From: Gnetum montanum
Lineage: Eukaryota > Streptophyta > Gnetopsida > Gnetales > Gnetaceae
Assembly (NCBI GenBank): GCA_015680685.1
Contig: MNCI01035134.1
Location: forward strand, 3,364 to 26,230
Direction: 5' to 3'
Length of the DNA: 22,867 bases
Positions within the stretch are counted from its first letter, which is position 1; every line of letters begins with the position of its first letter. The position numbers and the translations under genes were made by a program. Shown one piece after another: positions 1 through 8,653 of this stretch. The notes beneath the pieces are model-generated. The model had not been told where the DNA came from. It saw nothing but the letters and a program-made list of their open reading frames with translations, and searched no databases.

Positions 1-189
1 GTTGCCTCAGTTCGTTCCATGCATATTTGTTGCCCCCTACGAGAAGCTGTCAACCACGGGGTGTCTACTACTTCTTGTGTGGTTGCTACATACAGGCATC
101 TTTGTTGTAGAGTTTCTTGGGCACACCTGTTACATGGAGACATTTCCTCCATGTCATCACCCGATGAATCACTGTATGTGATGCATGGA
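1..189. other. Unassigned left edge, probably inside element B
   Basis: These bases lie just upstream of the first recognisable reverse-transcriptase residues of element B. An open frame of 68 codons crosses them, but its product resembles nothing I know and it overlaps the RT reading in another frame. The stretch is slightly richer in CpG than what follows. It is most likely decayed pol sequence between protease and RT, but no motif proves that. Confidence 0.35.
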
Positions 190-760
190 ACTATCCTTCA
201 GGCTATTGAACATGGCAATGTATAAAGATCATTTTTTGTTGCCATTTGTGGACTAGGTGTTGGAATCTATCTTTGGACATTGCTTCTACAACGTTTTGGA
301 CAATTATAGTGGCTATAACCAAGTTCAAATTGCACCAAAGGATTAGGCCAAACCCACATTCATGAGTTACTTAGGGACTTTTGCATATAGAAAGATGTTC
401 TTTGGCCTATGCAATGCCCTTGCAACCTTCCAAAAGCCTTGTCCTAAGCATATTTCGATAGTAGATTGGTAGCTAGGTGGAAGTGTTTATGGATGACTTC
501 TTCACCTATGGTGCTACATTTGATTAATCCTTGGACTGCCTTTAGCAAGTGCTAAAAAGGTGTGTGGAGACCAACCTTCAGCTCAATTAGCAAAAGAGCC
601 ATCTGATGATCTAGGAGGGCATTATATTAGGGCAAAGAATCTCATAGGTAGGGATTGAGTTGGATCCTGAAAAAATAAGTGTCATTTAAGGAATTACCCA
701 CTAGTCAAAAATTATCAAAGATGTCTAGTCATTCCTTTCACACTGGTTACTACCAGTGAT
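190..760 (+). pseudogene. pol: Reverse transcriptase domain of element B (decayed)
   Basis: This is the polymerase domain that copies the element RNA into DNA. From 221 one frame reads YKDHFLLPFVD, then YSGYNQVQIAPKD, then GTFAYRKMFFGLCNALATFQ, all canonical gypsy RT blocks. A frameshift near 470 moves the reading to another frame, where FMDD (486-497) stands for the catalytic F/YxDD box. Later blocks (LKRCVETNLQLN, GIILGQRIS, GIELDPEKI) follow in order. In-frame TAG and TAA codons sit mostly where family members have Gln, as expected from C-to-T decay. The aspartates of the active site survive although the frame is broken. Not functional. Confidence 0.9.
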
Positions 761-899
761 TCATAAAGAATTTCTCTAAGATAGCTAAACCATTACTAGA
801 GTTGACATAGAAGGATTCTCCATTTGTATGGACCAAGGAATGTGAAAAGACATTCTAGCAACCCAAGTAGAAGCTTGTAGAAACTTCAATTCTATGAGC

Positions 900-1285
900 A
901 CTTAACTAGTCCACGCTATTTCACATAATCATTGATGCATCAAACTCTACCTTGGGAGCCATGTTCATGTAGTTGGACTATCAAAAATGTCCATACTACA
1001 TCCACTGTGTGAGCTGCAGCATTATGGGTGCAAAGCTAAACTACACCACAACAAAGAAAGAATTGATGGTGGTGGTATATGCCTTGGAGAAATTCAGGTA
1101 CTATGTGCTTTGGTACAAGGTGTTTGTGAACACAGGCCACAGTGTAATCCTTTTCCTAATAAACAAACCAACCAGAACCCTCATGTCATACAGTGGCTTT
1201 TGATCTTACAGGAATTTTTATCTCATGATGGTAGATCGAAAGGGAACTAGGAATGTGGTTGTTGATCACTTTTCTCAGTTATGAT
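900..1285 (+). pseudogene. pol: RNase H domain of element B (decayed)
   Basis: RNase H removes the RNA strand during reverse transcription. The start is marked by FHIIIDASNSTLGAMF (about 919-966), with the first catalytic Asp. The centre reads KLNYTTTKKELMVVVYALEK (1033-1092), with the catalytic Glu of the KEL block, followed by FRYYVL and a degraded VFVNTGH block where a TDH motif is expected. The end reads NVVVDHFSQL (about 1249-1278), the usual RNxxADxLSR boundary before the integrase. At least two frames are needed to read it. It is continuous with the RT upstream and the integrase downstream, so one pol polyprotein is implied. Confidence 0.85.
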
Positions 1286-1559
1286 GGAATAAAAAATAGG
1301 AGGGGAGCCCACTTTCTAATCAATTTACTAATAAACTTCTCTTTTCCAATGCTATATATGAAAAAGTTCTCACTAAACCTACATGGTACGATGACATCCT
1401 GGCTTATCTTATCATTCAAGAGATGCCACAAGAGTTAGACCACAGGAAGAAACAACAGTTTCTTCATTAGCCTAAATGCTTCATGGAGATTAATAGACAC
1501 CTTTATAAGGTGTGCGTTGATGACCTAATTTGTTGGTATGTTTCTTATCCTAACCAATT

Positions 1560-2628
1560 GTGCATCCTCTAGGATGCTCATGAGGGCCCTTGTTGGGGCC
1601 ACTATGTTGGAAGATGCACAATCATTAAGATCCTGATGGTAGGGTATTATTGCCCAACATCTTTAGGGATGCTCATCAATTTTTTTTCTCTTGTGATCAC
1701 TATCAACATGATGGTGGGATGAACACTTGAATGGAGGAACCTTAGTAGTGGATCCAACAATTGGAACCCTTTGACATATGGTGCATTGACTTCATGGGTC
1801 TGATTACATCCATGTGAAATGGAATGATGTACATCATAGCCATTGTTGATAATTTTACGAAATGGAAAAAAGCAACAACTATCACCAACTATACATCCTC
1901 TACCATTGTTTGGTTTGTACAACAAAATGTTGTAAACAAGTTTGGAGTACCACATGCATAGATTTTTTATAATAGTACTCACTTTATAGGCACCACATTT
2001 TGAAAGCTCATGTAATGCTTGGGGGTAGAACATAAATTAATAACACCCTACCATCCCCAAGTCAACGATCAAGCTAAAGTCATGAATAGGGAGATTACTA
2101 AAATCTTAACAAGAATAATTAGCAAATATAGGAGAGACTAGAGCATAAAACTCAACAATGCCCTTTGGGCCTACTACTCAACATGGAAACTCCCTATAGG
2201 CTATTCTCCCTATGAGCTAGTGTATAAAAAATTGCTAACTCTTCCTATTTAATCCAAGCTTTGTATACTTTTAATAGCCTATGACCTTGACCTTAACCTT
2301 AGCCTAGCATAGAAAGAAAGATTGATCAACCTTAATGTACTAGATGATAATAGATTGGAGGCCTTGTCTTTGAATGAAGTGCACAAGGCATTTAGCAAAC
2401 AACACCATGACCTCAAAATAAGGAAAGTAAAATTTCAACCTAGCAAAAAGGTCCTTTACTGGAACCCCACCCATGTGCCACAATGAACTAACTTCCAAAC
2501 ATTATGAGAAGGACCTCACATCATCTATGAATACTTTCTATCCAAGGCCATGATGATCTACAAACCTAAAAGTTCAAACAAGAGACAACTGGTCACCATG
2601 CAACAACTAAAATCTTTCCATGAATCTA
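1560..2628 (+). pseudogene. pol: Integrase domain of element B (decayed, catalytic triad lost)
   Basis: Integrase inserts the DNA copy into the genome. The N-terminal HHCC zinc-binding region is visible at about 1575-1720 (DAHEGPCWGHY, then CDHYQHDGG in another frame). The core starts with EPFDIWCIDFMG (1764 on), giving the first catalytic Asp at 1788-1790, followed by MYIIAIVDNFTKW. The second Asp position reads Tyr in FYNSTHFIGTTF, and the catalytic Glu reads Lys in NDQAKVMNREI (codon 2076-2078), so two of three triad residues are lost. The C-terminal part reads ALWAYYSTWKLPIGYSPYEL and fades out near LKSFHE at 2628. The antisense open frame at 1647-2033 is a shadow of this domain. Confidence 0.9.
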
Positions 2629-3591
2629 AAAGAGCCAATGCTAACAACACCTCATTATATGGATAGCCACACTCAATTTATCAAATCTCCTCATTCCAAC
2701 TCAGTCATGGGGGAGATGGCTATCCATACTAATTATATAAATGGCTCCTCAATTTTTATACCTTTTTGTTTTACACTTTTTTGTTTCACACTTTTTTGTT
2801 TATACACTTTTTGTTTTACATCATTTTTTGTTTTACACCATCATTAGTACATTTTATCTTTCTTAAATATTTTTTAATTTCTTTTATATTTTACTTTATT
2901 TTGGTGTGTATTTTTCTTATGTTTTCCTAATGTTTTTCTTTGTTTTCCTTTATTGCTAGTAGGACACAGTGATGCTATATTTTTTTTCTAATGGTGGTTT
3001 ATACTTACTATTATTTGATTGCTAATGTTTGGATTCTATCTCAGAATTTTGATAACTAATAACTAAGAAATGGGTTCTTTTTCATGGAATAGGTAGTGAG
3101 TCCACGTCATCCACCAATCCACAACACTCTATGGTGTTCTTGGATTTGGAAATATGAGGTCCCTTTCATTAATAAAAATTTAATGAAATTTTGACATTGG
3201 TAGTTTTCAAACTTAGGAAAGATTAAATGGATTGATAAGGGTGTAACTTCAAGGGGATTTAATACTCTTTGTGCTTTTCTACTCTCTTCAGAGCATGAAT
3301 GTTTTCATGGATTTCTTACCTTTCCGCTATTAACCAATAATGAAAAATTAAAATCTTTGGATGGTGTGGTTTCCATCCAAAAATCCATAAAAACATAAAA
3401 TTCAAAAAAATGATGGGAATTTAAAGCACACCCCTCAAAACAAATAACAGGCTATAAGCACTAGCTATGGGACTAGAAAGACATGTTATCAATACCTAAA
3501 GATCCCTTCTAACTAATGTCCTTCCTCACTTCCTACTTTTTACTTCTTAATAAGGAATGGTGATTAATCTATGGGAGCATTCTTCTATCTT
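2629..3591 (+). other. Non-coding 3' internal region of element B
   Basis: About 960 bases between the end of pol and the polypurine tract. It is AT-rich with long T runs and has no coherent coding frame; the 75-codon frame at 2620-2847 just runs through the T-rich repeat. Plant Athila/Tat elements commonly have a long stretch here, sometimes an env-like or extra ORF, but I see none. Confidence 0.6.
2757..2840 (+). repeat. T-rich tandem repeat, about 15-17 bp unit, five copies
   Basis: The unit is close to CTTTTTTGTTTTACA, repeated about five times with small length and base changes. It lies shortly after the pol pseudogene of element B. It is probably replication slippage of a low-complexity 3' region. 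Confidence 0.75.
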
Positions 3592-3603
3592 AAGGGAGGG
3601 GGG
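3592..3603 (+). other. Polypurine tract of element B
   Basis: AAGGGAGGGGGG is an uninterrupted 12-base purine run that abuts the TG at 3604. The PPT primes second-strand DNA synthesis and lies immediately upstream of the 3' LTR, which fixes the strand and the left end of that LTR. Confidence 0.85.
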
Positions 3604-4719
3604 TGTGTAGCTCTTAGAGTATTGATGTGAAGTCAATGAAAGTGGTTGGTTTTGATCTAGACTAAGGATGGACTTTATCGGGTTATTTAACAATAAACTC
3701 CACAAAGGGACTTCATGTGACCACAATTCAAAACTTCATTCCACCTTCTTTCTCTTTCACCAATGCTTTCCATTTTTCACCTCACTTCTAGTTTCCATGT
3801 CTTGTTCAATGTCCTAGTTTAACATGTCAAAATTTTTAGGTAGATTTTTCTAGACTATATCCTTAACTTTCCATAACCATTAATCACTCACTGGGTCCAC
3901 AAACTCCTTAGTTTAAGGATATGCAAGGGAAAAAAGGACATGATCTTGCTATGGGGAGGACCCACTTACATATCTCTTAGTTGAGTTAGTTATGTTCCTT
4001 ATCCCTAGGCATTTCTATGATCAAAACTTTTGTGCATCCCATTGGTTGCATCCAACTATGCACTTCTTAATGGCATTTCTCCAACATAAAACTTCATTCT
4101 CCAATCCAAAACTCCACTTTTGTGCATAACCGAGCCCTCTTCAAGTGTTTCATCATGTTTACAGCTTTTCTCACTCTTTGAGAACCCTAATTTCATACTT
4201 AAAGTCCTATTTTTCATATTGTTCAAAGTGAAAAATTCTTTCTATAGGCTCTACCGATGGGAGCCCATCAACAGACTAGGTGCATAGATGAGACCCCATT
4301 GATTTAGGGTAAATATTAAAAGGCACACACACTTTGCAATTTTTCACATTTGTGCTCAAACAAGGGAGGAGTTTTTGAACTTTTCAGAGCCCAGAATGTT
4401 CCAAGAGCCTTAACTTCCAAACTAGTTGTCCAATTCACTCTATTCTTCAGTTCTATAGCTACCAAAGTAAGCTCTTTGTCATGGGGGCCACAAACCTTAG
4501 ATTTTTTATGGAAAATTTTTCAAACTTTTTCTAGCTCCCACAAAGGTTTGACCAATAAACTAACATTAAAACATTGATTTTTGAAAGTTAAACCATTCCA
4601 ACAAAATTTGGTGATATTCTCAGTCAAAAGATATTAAAATAATGAATCTACCATGGTCATAACTTAGTTAAAGTGTAAATTCCCAATGAGATAAGGTACC
4701 TAAAAGTATAAGTTACACA
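3604..4719 (+). repeat. 3' LTR of element B
   Basis: The left end TGTGTAGCT follows the PPT directly. The right end AGTTACACA is its inverted repeat with one C-to-T difference, giving a 1,116-bp LTR that starts TG and ends CA. Inside, 4251-4305 holds four degenerate CCATCGATGG-like sites followed by a TATA-like TAAATATTAAAAGG at 4310. No second copy is in the window, because the 5' LTR would lie far to the left. The 75-codon frame at 4350-4577 shows no protein family. Confidence 0.75.
4251..4305 (+). promoter_or_regulatory. Degenerate palindrome array upstream of TATA-like box, LTR B
   Basis: Four 10-base sites, CTACCGATGG, CCATCAACAG, GCATAGATGA and CCATTGATTT, start at 4251, 4265, 4282 and 4296. 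Each matches CCATCGATGG at 7 or 8 of 10 positions. Spacers are 4, 7 and 4 bases. The layout resembles the clearer arrays in LTRs A1 and C. The match is by eye and each single site is weak. Confidence 0.4.
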
Positions 4720-4754
4720 TTGTGTGCTAATCCTTGGTTATGTTGTAAGCACAT

Positions 4755-7110
4755 ATGACACCTAAGGGAAAGCACGCACAGGAGGGAGAACTGTCCCAAC
4801 TAAGGGACAAGCAACCATGAATAAGAAGGGGCCAATAACAACCCTAGGAGAAGGTAGCAGAAACCCACATAACAAGACCTCTTTGGGAGGAGCCTAAAGT
4901 GGAATCTATCAAATAGATTCCTGAAGAAGGAGCCATGATTGAAAAATCTCACCAAGACGAGGCACCATAACCAAGATCAATCCTTAACATCATCTTGATG
5001 GAGGCCTACCTTAGGTAGAACCCATCCAAGGAGGTTTAGAAATTTGTGCCTCAAGAGCTAAACTTTTGACCCTTCTTGGAGTTTACTACTCCAAAAGTTA
5101 AAGCTCAATTGTAGAACTCTCCCATGTAGCCCACCATCACTTCTAGTGGGAAGTGATACATGGGAGAGACATACCTTTTCTAGAACAACAAGTAGGCAAA
5201 TGATCAAAATCAAGGACATTTCTATGTCCTACTTAGTGAAAGTAATTTTTGAGGACCTTGGGTTACACAAACTCTGAGAGAAGCTCTTGCAACAGTAATA
5301 GTAGCAAGTAGGAATGAGTGGTGGTGACCCATCTATGTATAGACTAGCCATGAGCCACCTCAACAAAATAGCTCAAACCATAAGCCAGATGGAGGATGGA
5401 GTGTCAATTATCTTAGCCCAATGAATGCATGTGCCTGCAAAGTCTAATCCAAGCATCTAAGAGGTAATAGTATCTCTCTCGCAATAGCAGCAATTCCCAA
5501 ACATCTTTGGGAATGTCGTTACCTTTTCAATGAGTCTAGAGGAGGGTGAGGGGGCAACTATCATGATGATGTAACACCATGGGCAAGAGACAATGGCTGA
5601 AATGATTGCTAACAAAGTGGCTACTACACTTAATGTGCCTGTAATGTCTATACTAGACATTTCTACACTTAGTGATGTGTAAATGTCCAGAGGAACTATC
5701 AATGGTAGATTGAGCATAGCCCAGCATGAGGAATTGATGGGAACTAGGCAATCAATTTTGAATGTCTTTTATCTTCCAAATACCATCATTACAACCCAAT
5801 CGAAGCTACTTGAGGCAAGGGGCAAATGCATCATTATGAAGGGGTAATTTGAAATATCCCAAGTTGAGAACCAACGTTTGATTATGAAAGTTGCCAAATT
5901 GAGAGCCCACCTCACTAATCTTACATTGCTCAACCAAGTAATCATGAAAAATGAATCTTTTTAACAACTTTAGGCCAAACTAAAAGAGGTTGAGTTCACA
6001 AATGAGTTGACAATATTTAACCAATCCTTGGCTAATTCCATGACATATAACATCTAGAAGGACTTGATTCATACTCGTCAAGAAAATGAGATCCTAACCA
6101 TAGAAAACCATTAACTACAAAATGTTGATGCATAGAAGTAGTAGATGTCAAAATTCATTCATCAATAGTAGGAGTAGCTATCCAGGATGAACATAAAATT
6201 GAGGAGATTGGCAGTAGAAAATAGAAATGTCTTCATGCAGGAGGTTTGTGGCTTGCTCCAAAAATCTACAATTGAGATTACCACTTGAAAAAATGAGGCC
6301 CTAAAGTTTGAAAGGATGAAAATCACTATAGGGACTAGGTGGACTTGCAAAAAGAGATCAATGAGAAGGAAATCCAATTGGCAAAGGCAAAAGTTAATGA
6401 GGCCCTCTAGTAGCTCTAGTAAGGAGGTGATGTCTAATAGCCTATCTTTAATAGGTTGAATGCATATAATAAGGCTAAAATCTACCTAAAGGAGCTACAA
6501 ACTGAGGAAATCATCAAATACATGGAGCTTGCTAATCTCTGCTATGCAAACATTGCAATGCTAATTACTAAAAGGCCATAGTTAGAAATGAAGAAACAAG
6601 TAGTAAACTCATACTTGTTATATAAGGCCAAGTTCAAGCACCATAAGGAGACCAAGTAGAAGCTTGAGATAGCAAATCTGAAACTTGAGGTTCTCAAAGA
6701 GAGGCTCATTGATCAAAGATCAACTACTTAGAACTTGGTCAAAAGGATGAATGACTACAAGGAACTACAAAATGCACTCAGAGCATTCGACATCAAATGC
6801 AAATAATTCATTGCCTGGTTCATTAACATGAAGAAGATGTTCCCTAAATGCCTTATCCATGGGATATTCCCATTCTAACCCACATTGGTGATGAACCATG
6901 CACCATGAATGATCCTCATAGTAATAAGGAGAAGATGAAGGCATTGTCGAATGCCTTCCATCTTTTGTGAGAATTGTAGCTACTACAGGACAAGCATAAC
7001 AACTACTTCAATCACTACATGCATCCAAAGTAGGAGAAGGTCCTTTTAAATCTTAGGAGCGTCCACTACCTAGGATCATTCAAACTTATTCATTTTCTTA
7101 ACACCATTTG
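4755..7110 (+). pseudogene. Decayed long coiled-coil ORF of element A1, function unknown
   Basis: The reading starts at ATG 4755 (MTPKGKHAQEGELSQLRDKQ). From about 5312 to 6350 a single frame stays readable for some 340 codons; its in-frame stops mostly suit former CAG, CAA or CGA codons. It then shifts frame near 6350 and again near 6900, ending at about 7110 (NYFNHYMH, then VHYLGSFKLIHFLNTI). The product would be about 780 residues, rich in Leu, Lys, Glu, Gln and Asn with heptad-like stretches such as VENQRLIMKVAKLRAHLTNL and KLEIANLKLEVLKERLIDQR. I do not recognise the family. It could be an extra ORF between pol and the 3' LTR, as in some Athila/Tat elements, or the sole protein of a non-autonomous element. 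No zinc knuckle, RT or integrase motif was seen. Confidence 0.6.
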
Positions 7111-7313
7111 AGGAGTTTTGTTTGCTACTTTTGTCTTCGTGTTCAATTTTGTTGTCATGAACACAAAAATTTTGTAATGATTGTAAACCATACACTTGAG
7201 TAGTCATTTTTTTGTTGTGTTTTTGTGGTGTGTCTATAGTCAATCAATAATCTCATACCTTCCCAAATTTTATAAAGAACTTAAGGATGACTTTTCATTT
7301 AGTCATCAAGGCA
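7111..7313 (+). other. Non-coding tail before 3' LTR of A1
   Basis: T-rich sequence without a coherent frame. No clear polypurine tract lies directly before the LTR start at 7314; the nearest purine-rich piece is around 7275-7290. Either the PPT has decayed or the LTR starts somewhat differently from where I place it. Confidence 0.5.
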
Positions 7314-7376
7314 TGATGAGTCACTCATTCAGCCACGATGATAGAATGTTGTCAATGCAACCTCGTCAATGGGATC

Positions 7377-7434
7377 TCATCGATGTAATTCCATTGATGT
7401 AGGGTTTGACCCATTGATGTGCATCCATCGATGG
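7377..7434 (+). promoter_or_regulatory. Palindrome tetrad in U3 of LTR A1
   Basis: Four 10-base near-palindromes, TCATCGATGT (7377), CCATTGATGT (7391), CCATTGATGT (7411) and CCATCGATGG (7425), are separated by 4, 10 and 4 bases. The last ends 17 bases before the TATA box. LTR C has exactly the same layout with a different palindrome. A self-complementary site usually suggests binding by a protein dimer; the binding factor is unknown. Confidence 0.75.
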
Positions 7435-7451
7435 GGCACCCTATTTCCACT

Positions 7452-7458
7452 TATAAAT
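7452..7458 (+). promoter_or_regulatory. TATA box of LTR A1
   Basis: TATAAAT lies downstream of the palindrome tetrad and aligns in position with TATAAATAAG of LTRs C and D. It would direct transcription rightward, with R starting about 30 bases downstream. Confidence 0.7.
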
Positions 7459-8189
7459 GTGTGCCTACCCATTGCATTTATGGTAATCTTTTCATTGTTC
7501 TAGCAAAAAGCTTGTAGTTTTTCTAATTGAGAGTTAGAATACTTTCTAAGTGCCTGGAATAGGAGTCAAAGAGCATACATATCTTAATTCGAGCATTGTT
7601 GTACTGGAGCACTTTAGTGTGGATGGTAATAAAGATGAGCTTTTCTGATAAACCTTGCAACACTTGGACTAGATTAATTCTTATGCATGTAATATTCATG
7701 CAATTTATGTTAATGTTTTTAAGTAATTAAGTAATTAATTAATATTGATATAATAGAAAACATAAGTATGACCACTTCAATCATACACTTAATGCTTGGT
7801 AATCCCAATAGTGCTTAACACTTGGTAACTCAGTGGCACTATACGTGTTTAGGATATGTACAAAAAGTGGGAACAAATGCTTATGTTAAGATTAGTTAAG
7901 TGTTAGCTAGTTATTAGATTAATCAAAAATTTATATACTTTATTCTTATTCTTAGGTGACTTAAAACATAAAAGATAAAATGATAAAAATCATATGCCTA
8001 GGTTACACTTAACCATATCCTTGTACTTTACAAGTGGAACTAGGAAGACAATGATTACAACGGTTAGATTCACGTCTTAGAACTAGTGTACTTTGAAAGC
8101 TAAAGTCTTTGGAATTCAACCAGATTGCTAAGTGAACACTACTGATTCATATGTTTGGGCATAGGGTATATTCACTACTCATCACCTTG

Positions 8190-8653
8190 CATGTAAAATG
8201 TATCTCTTGATGCATGGAAGAGAAAATAGTATGATGCTATGTTTACCAAGGCCTACCTAGGATAGCGTTTATGTTAGATGAGTCTCTAATAATAATGAAA
8301 ATAGCTTTAGATGTAATAGAACTCCCTACTGAAAAAGGTAATTTTATTGTTCCAAGGATTTCTACTCTATCCCCTCTAAATGAAATCAGAGAGGAGCTAT
8401 AATTAGATTACTTGACCTATTTTTTAAGGCTAAGTTGCTTAATAACCATCCATGAAAAGACATTAGTTCTAACTCCATCATCCATGTGTATTAAGGGTAA
8501 GGCCACATTATACCCAATCCATATCATGATATAGATGGAAAGTTGACACAAGGCACTTATTGCAAGATGTGTTTTGATATTTCTTTCCCTTGAATACCAA
8601 ATATTTAGCCTCATATTATGGAGCATTGAGCACTCATGAGATGTTGTGGGCAT
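8190..8653 (-). pseudogene. Retropepsin (protease) domain of element E, decayed and cut
   Basis: An aspartic protease that would cleave the element polyprotein. The catalytic region reads HMDDGVRTNVFSWMVIKQLS (DDG at 8474-8482), matching the D-D/S/T-G flap region of plant gypsy proteases. In the same frame, after a few stops, come FRGDRVEILGTIKLPFSVGS and the second signature NINAILGRPW (AILGRPW at 8246-8266). The frame is open for long distances and broken only by single stops. It ends with HQEIHFTCK right at LTR A1, where the family would continue into the linker to RT. The open reading frame at 8417-8653 is the first part of it. Confidence 0.85.

Larger units (their letters stand above)
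1..4719 (+). mobile_element. Element B: Ty3/gypsy LTR retrotransposon, 3' portion
   Basis: The order RT, RNase H, integrase, non-coding tail, polypurine tract, LTR is that of a plus-strand Ty3/gypsy element whose 5' LTR and gag lie off the window to the left. The RT wording (YSGYNQ, GTFAYRKM, FGLCNA) and the long non-coding gap between integrase and 3' LTR resemble the plant Athila/Tat group; the lineage is inference. The right end at 4719 rests on matching LTR termini. Sequence on its right (4720 on) reads as the interior of another element ending in LTR A1, so B appears to have inserted there. Confidence 0.8.
4720..8184 (+). mobile_element. Element A1: LTR retrotransposon, 3' internal part and 3' LTR
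   Basis: The right boundary is the LTR 7314-8184. That LTR is not followed by a primer-binding site, whereas its relative A2 is, so this copy reads as a 3' LTR. Everything from 4720 to 7313 is then the 3' end of the interior, holding a long decayed coiled-coil ORF. The left boundary is artificial: element B interrupts A1 there and the rest of A1 lies off the window. A1 itself sits inside the protease of element E, whose reading resumes at 8185. Confidence 0.65.
7314..8184 (+). repeat. LTR A1 (3' LTR)
   Basis: The ends TGATGAG and CTCATCA are perfect 7-base inverted repeats. The body from about 7440 to 8184 aligns with 21310-22058 (LTR A2) through shared blocks, for example GTATGACCACTTC, TTGGTAATCCCA and AAAAATCATAT. 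It carries a palindrome array (7377-7434), a TATA box (7452), an AATAAAGAT polyadenylation-type signal near 7628 and ends without a PBS. CpG is almost gone, so this is an old copy. Confidence 0.8.

Noticed and set aside
973-1250. Two overlapping plus-strand frames of 76 and 87 codons taken as genes
   Set aside because: The first is the RNase H piece of the B pol pseudogene and the second is a frame-shifted shadow of it.
1647-2033. 128-codon open frame on the minus strand
   Set aside because: It is antisense to the integrase core of element B, whose plus-strand motifs are clear. Its product shows no family features.
5457-5717. 86-codon minus-strand frame resembling a membrane protein
   Set aside because: It is antisense to the best readable part of the coiled-coil ORF of A1. 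The hydrophobic look comes from reversed Gln, Glu, Asn and Lys codons.
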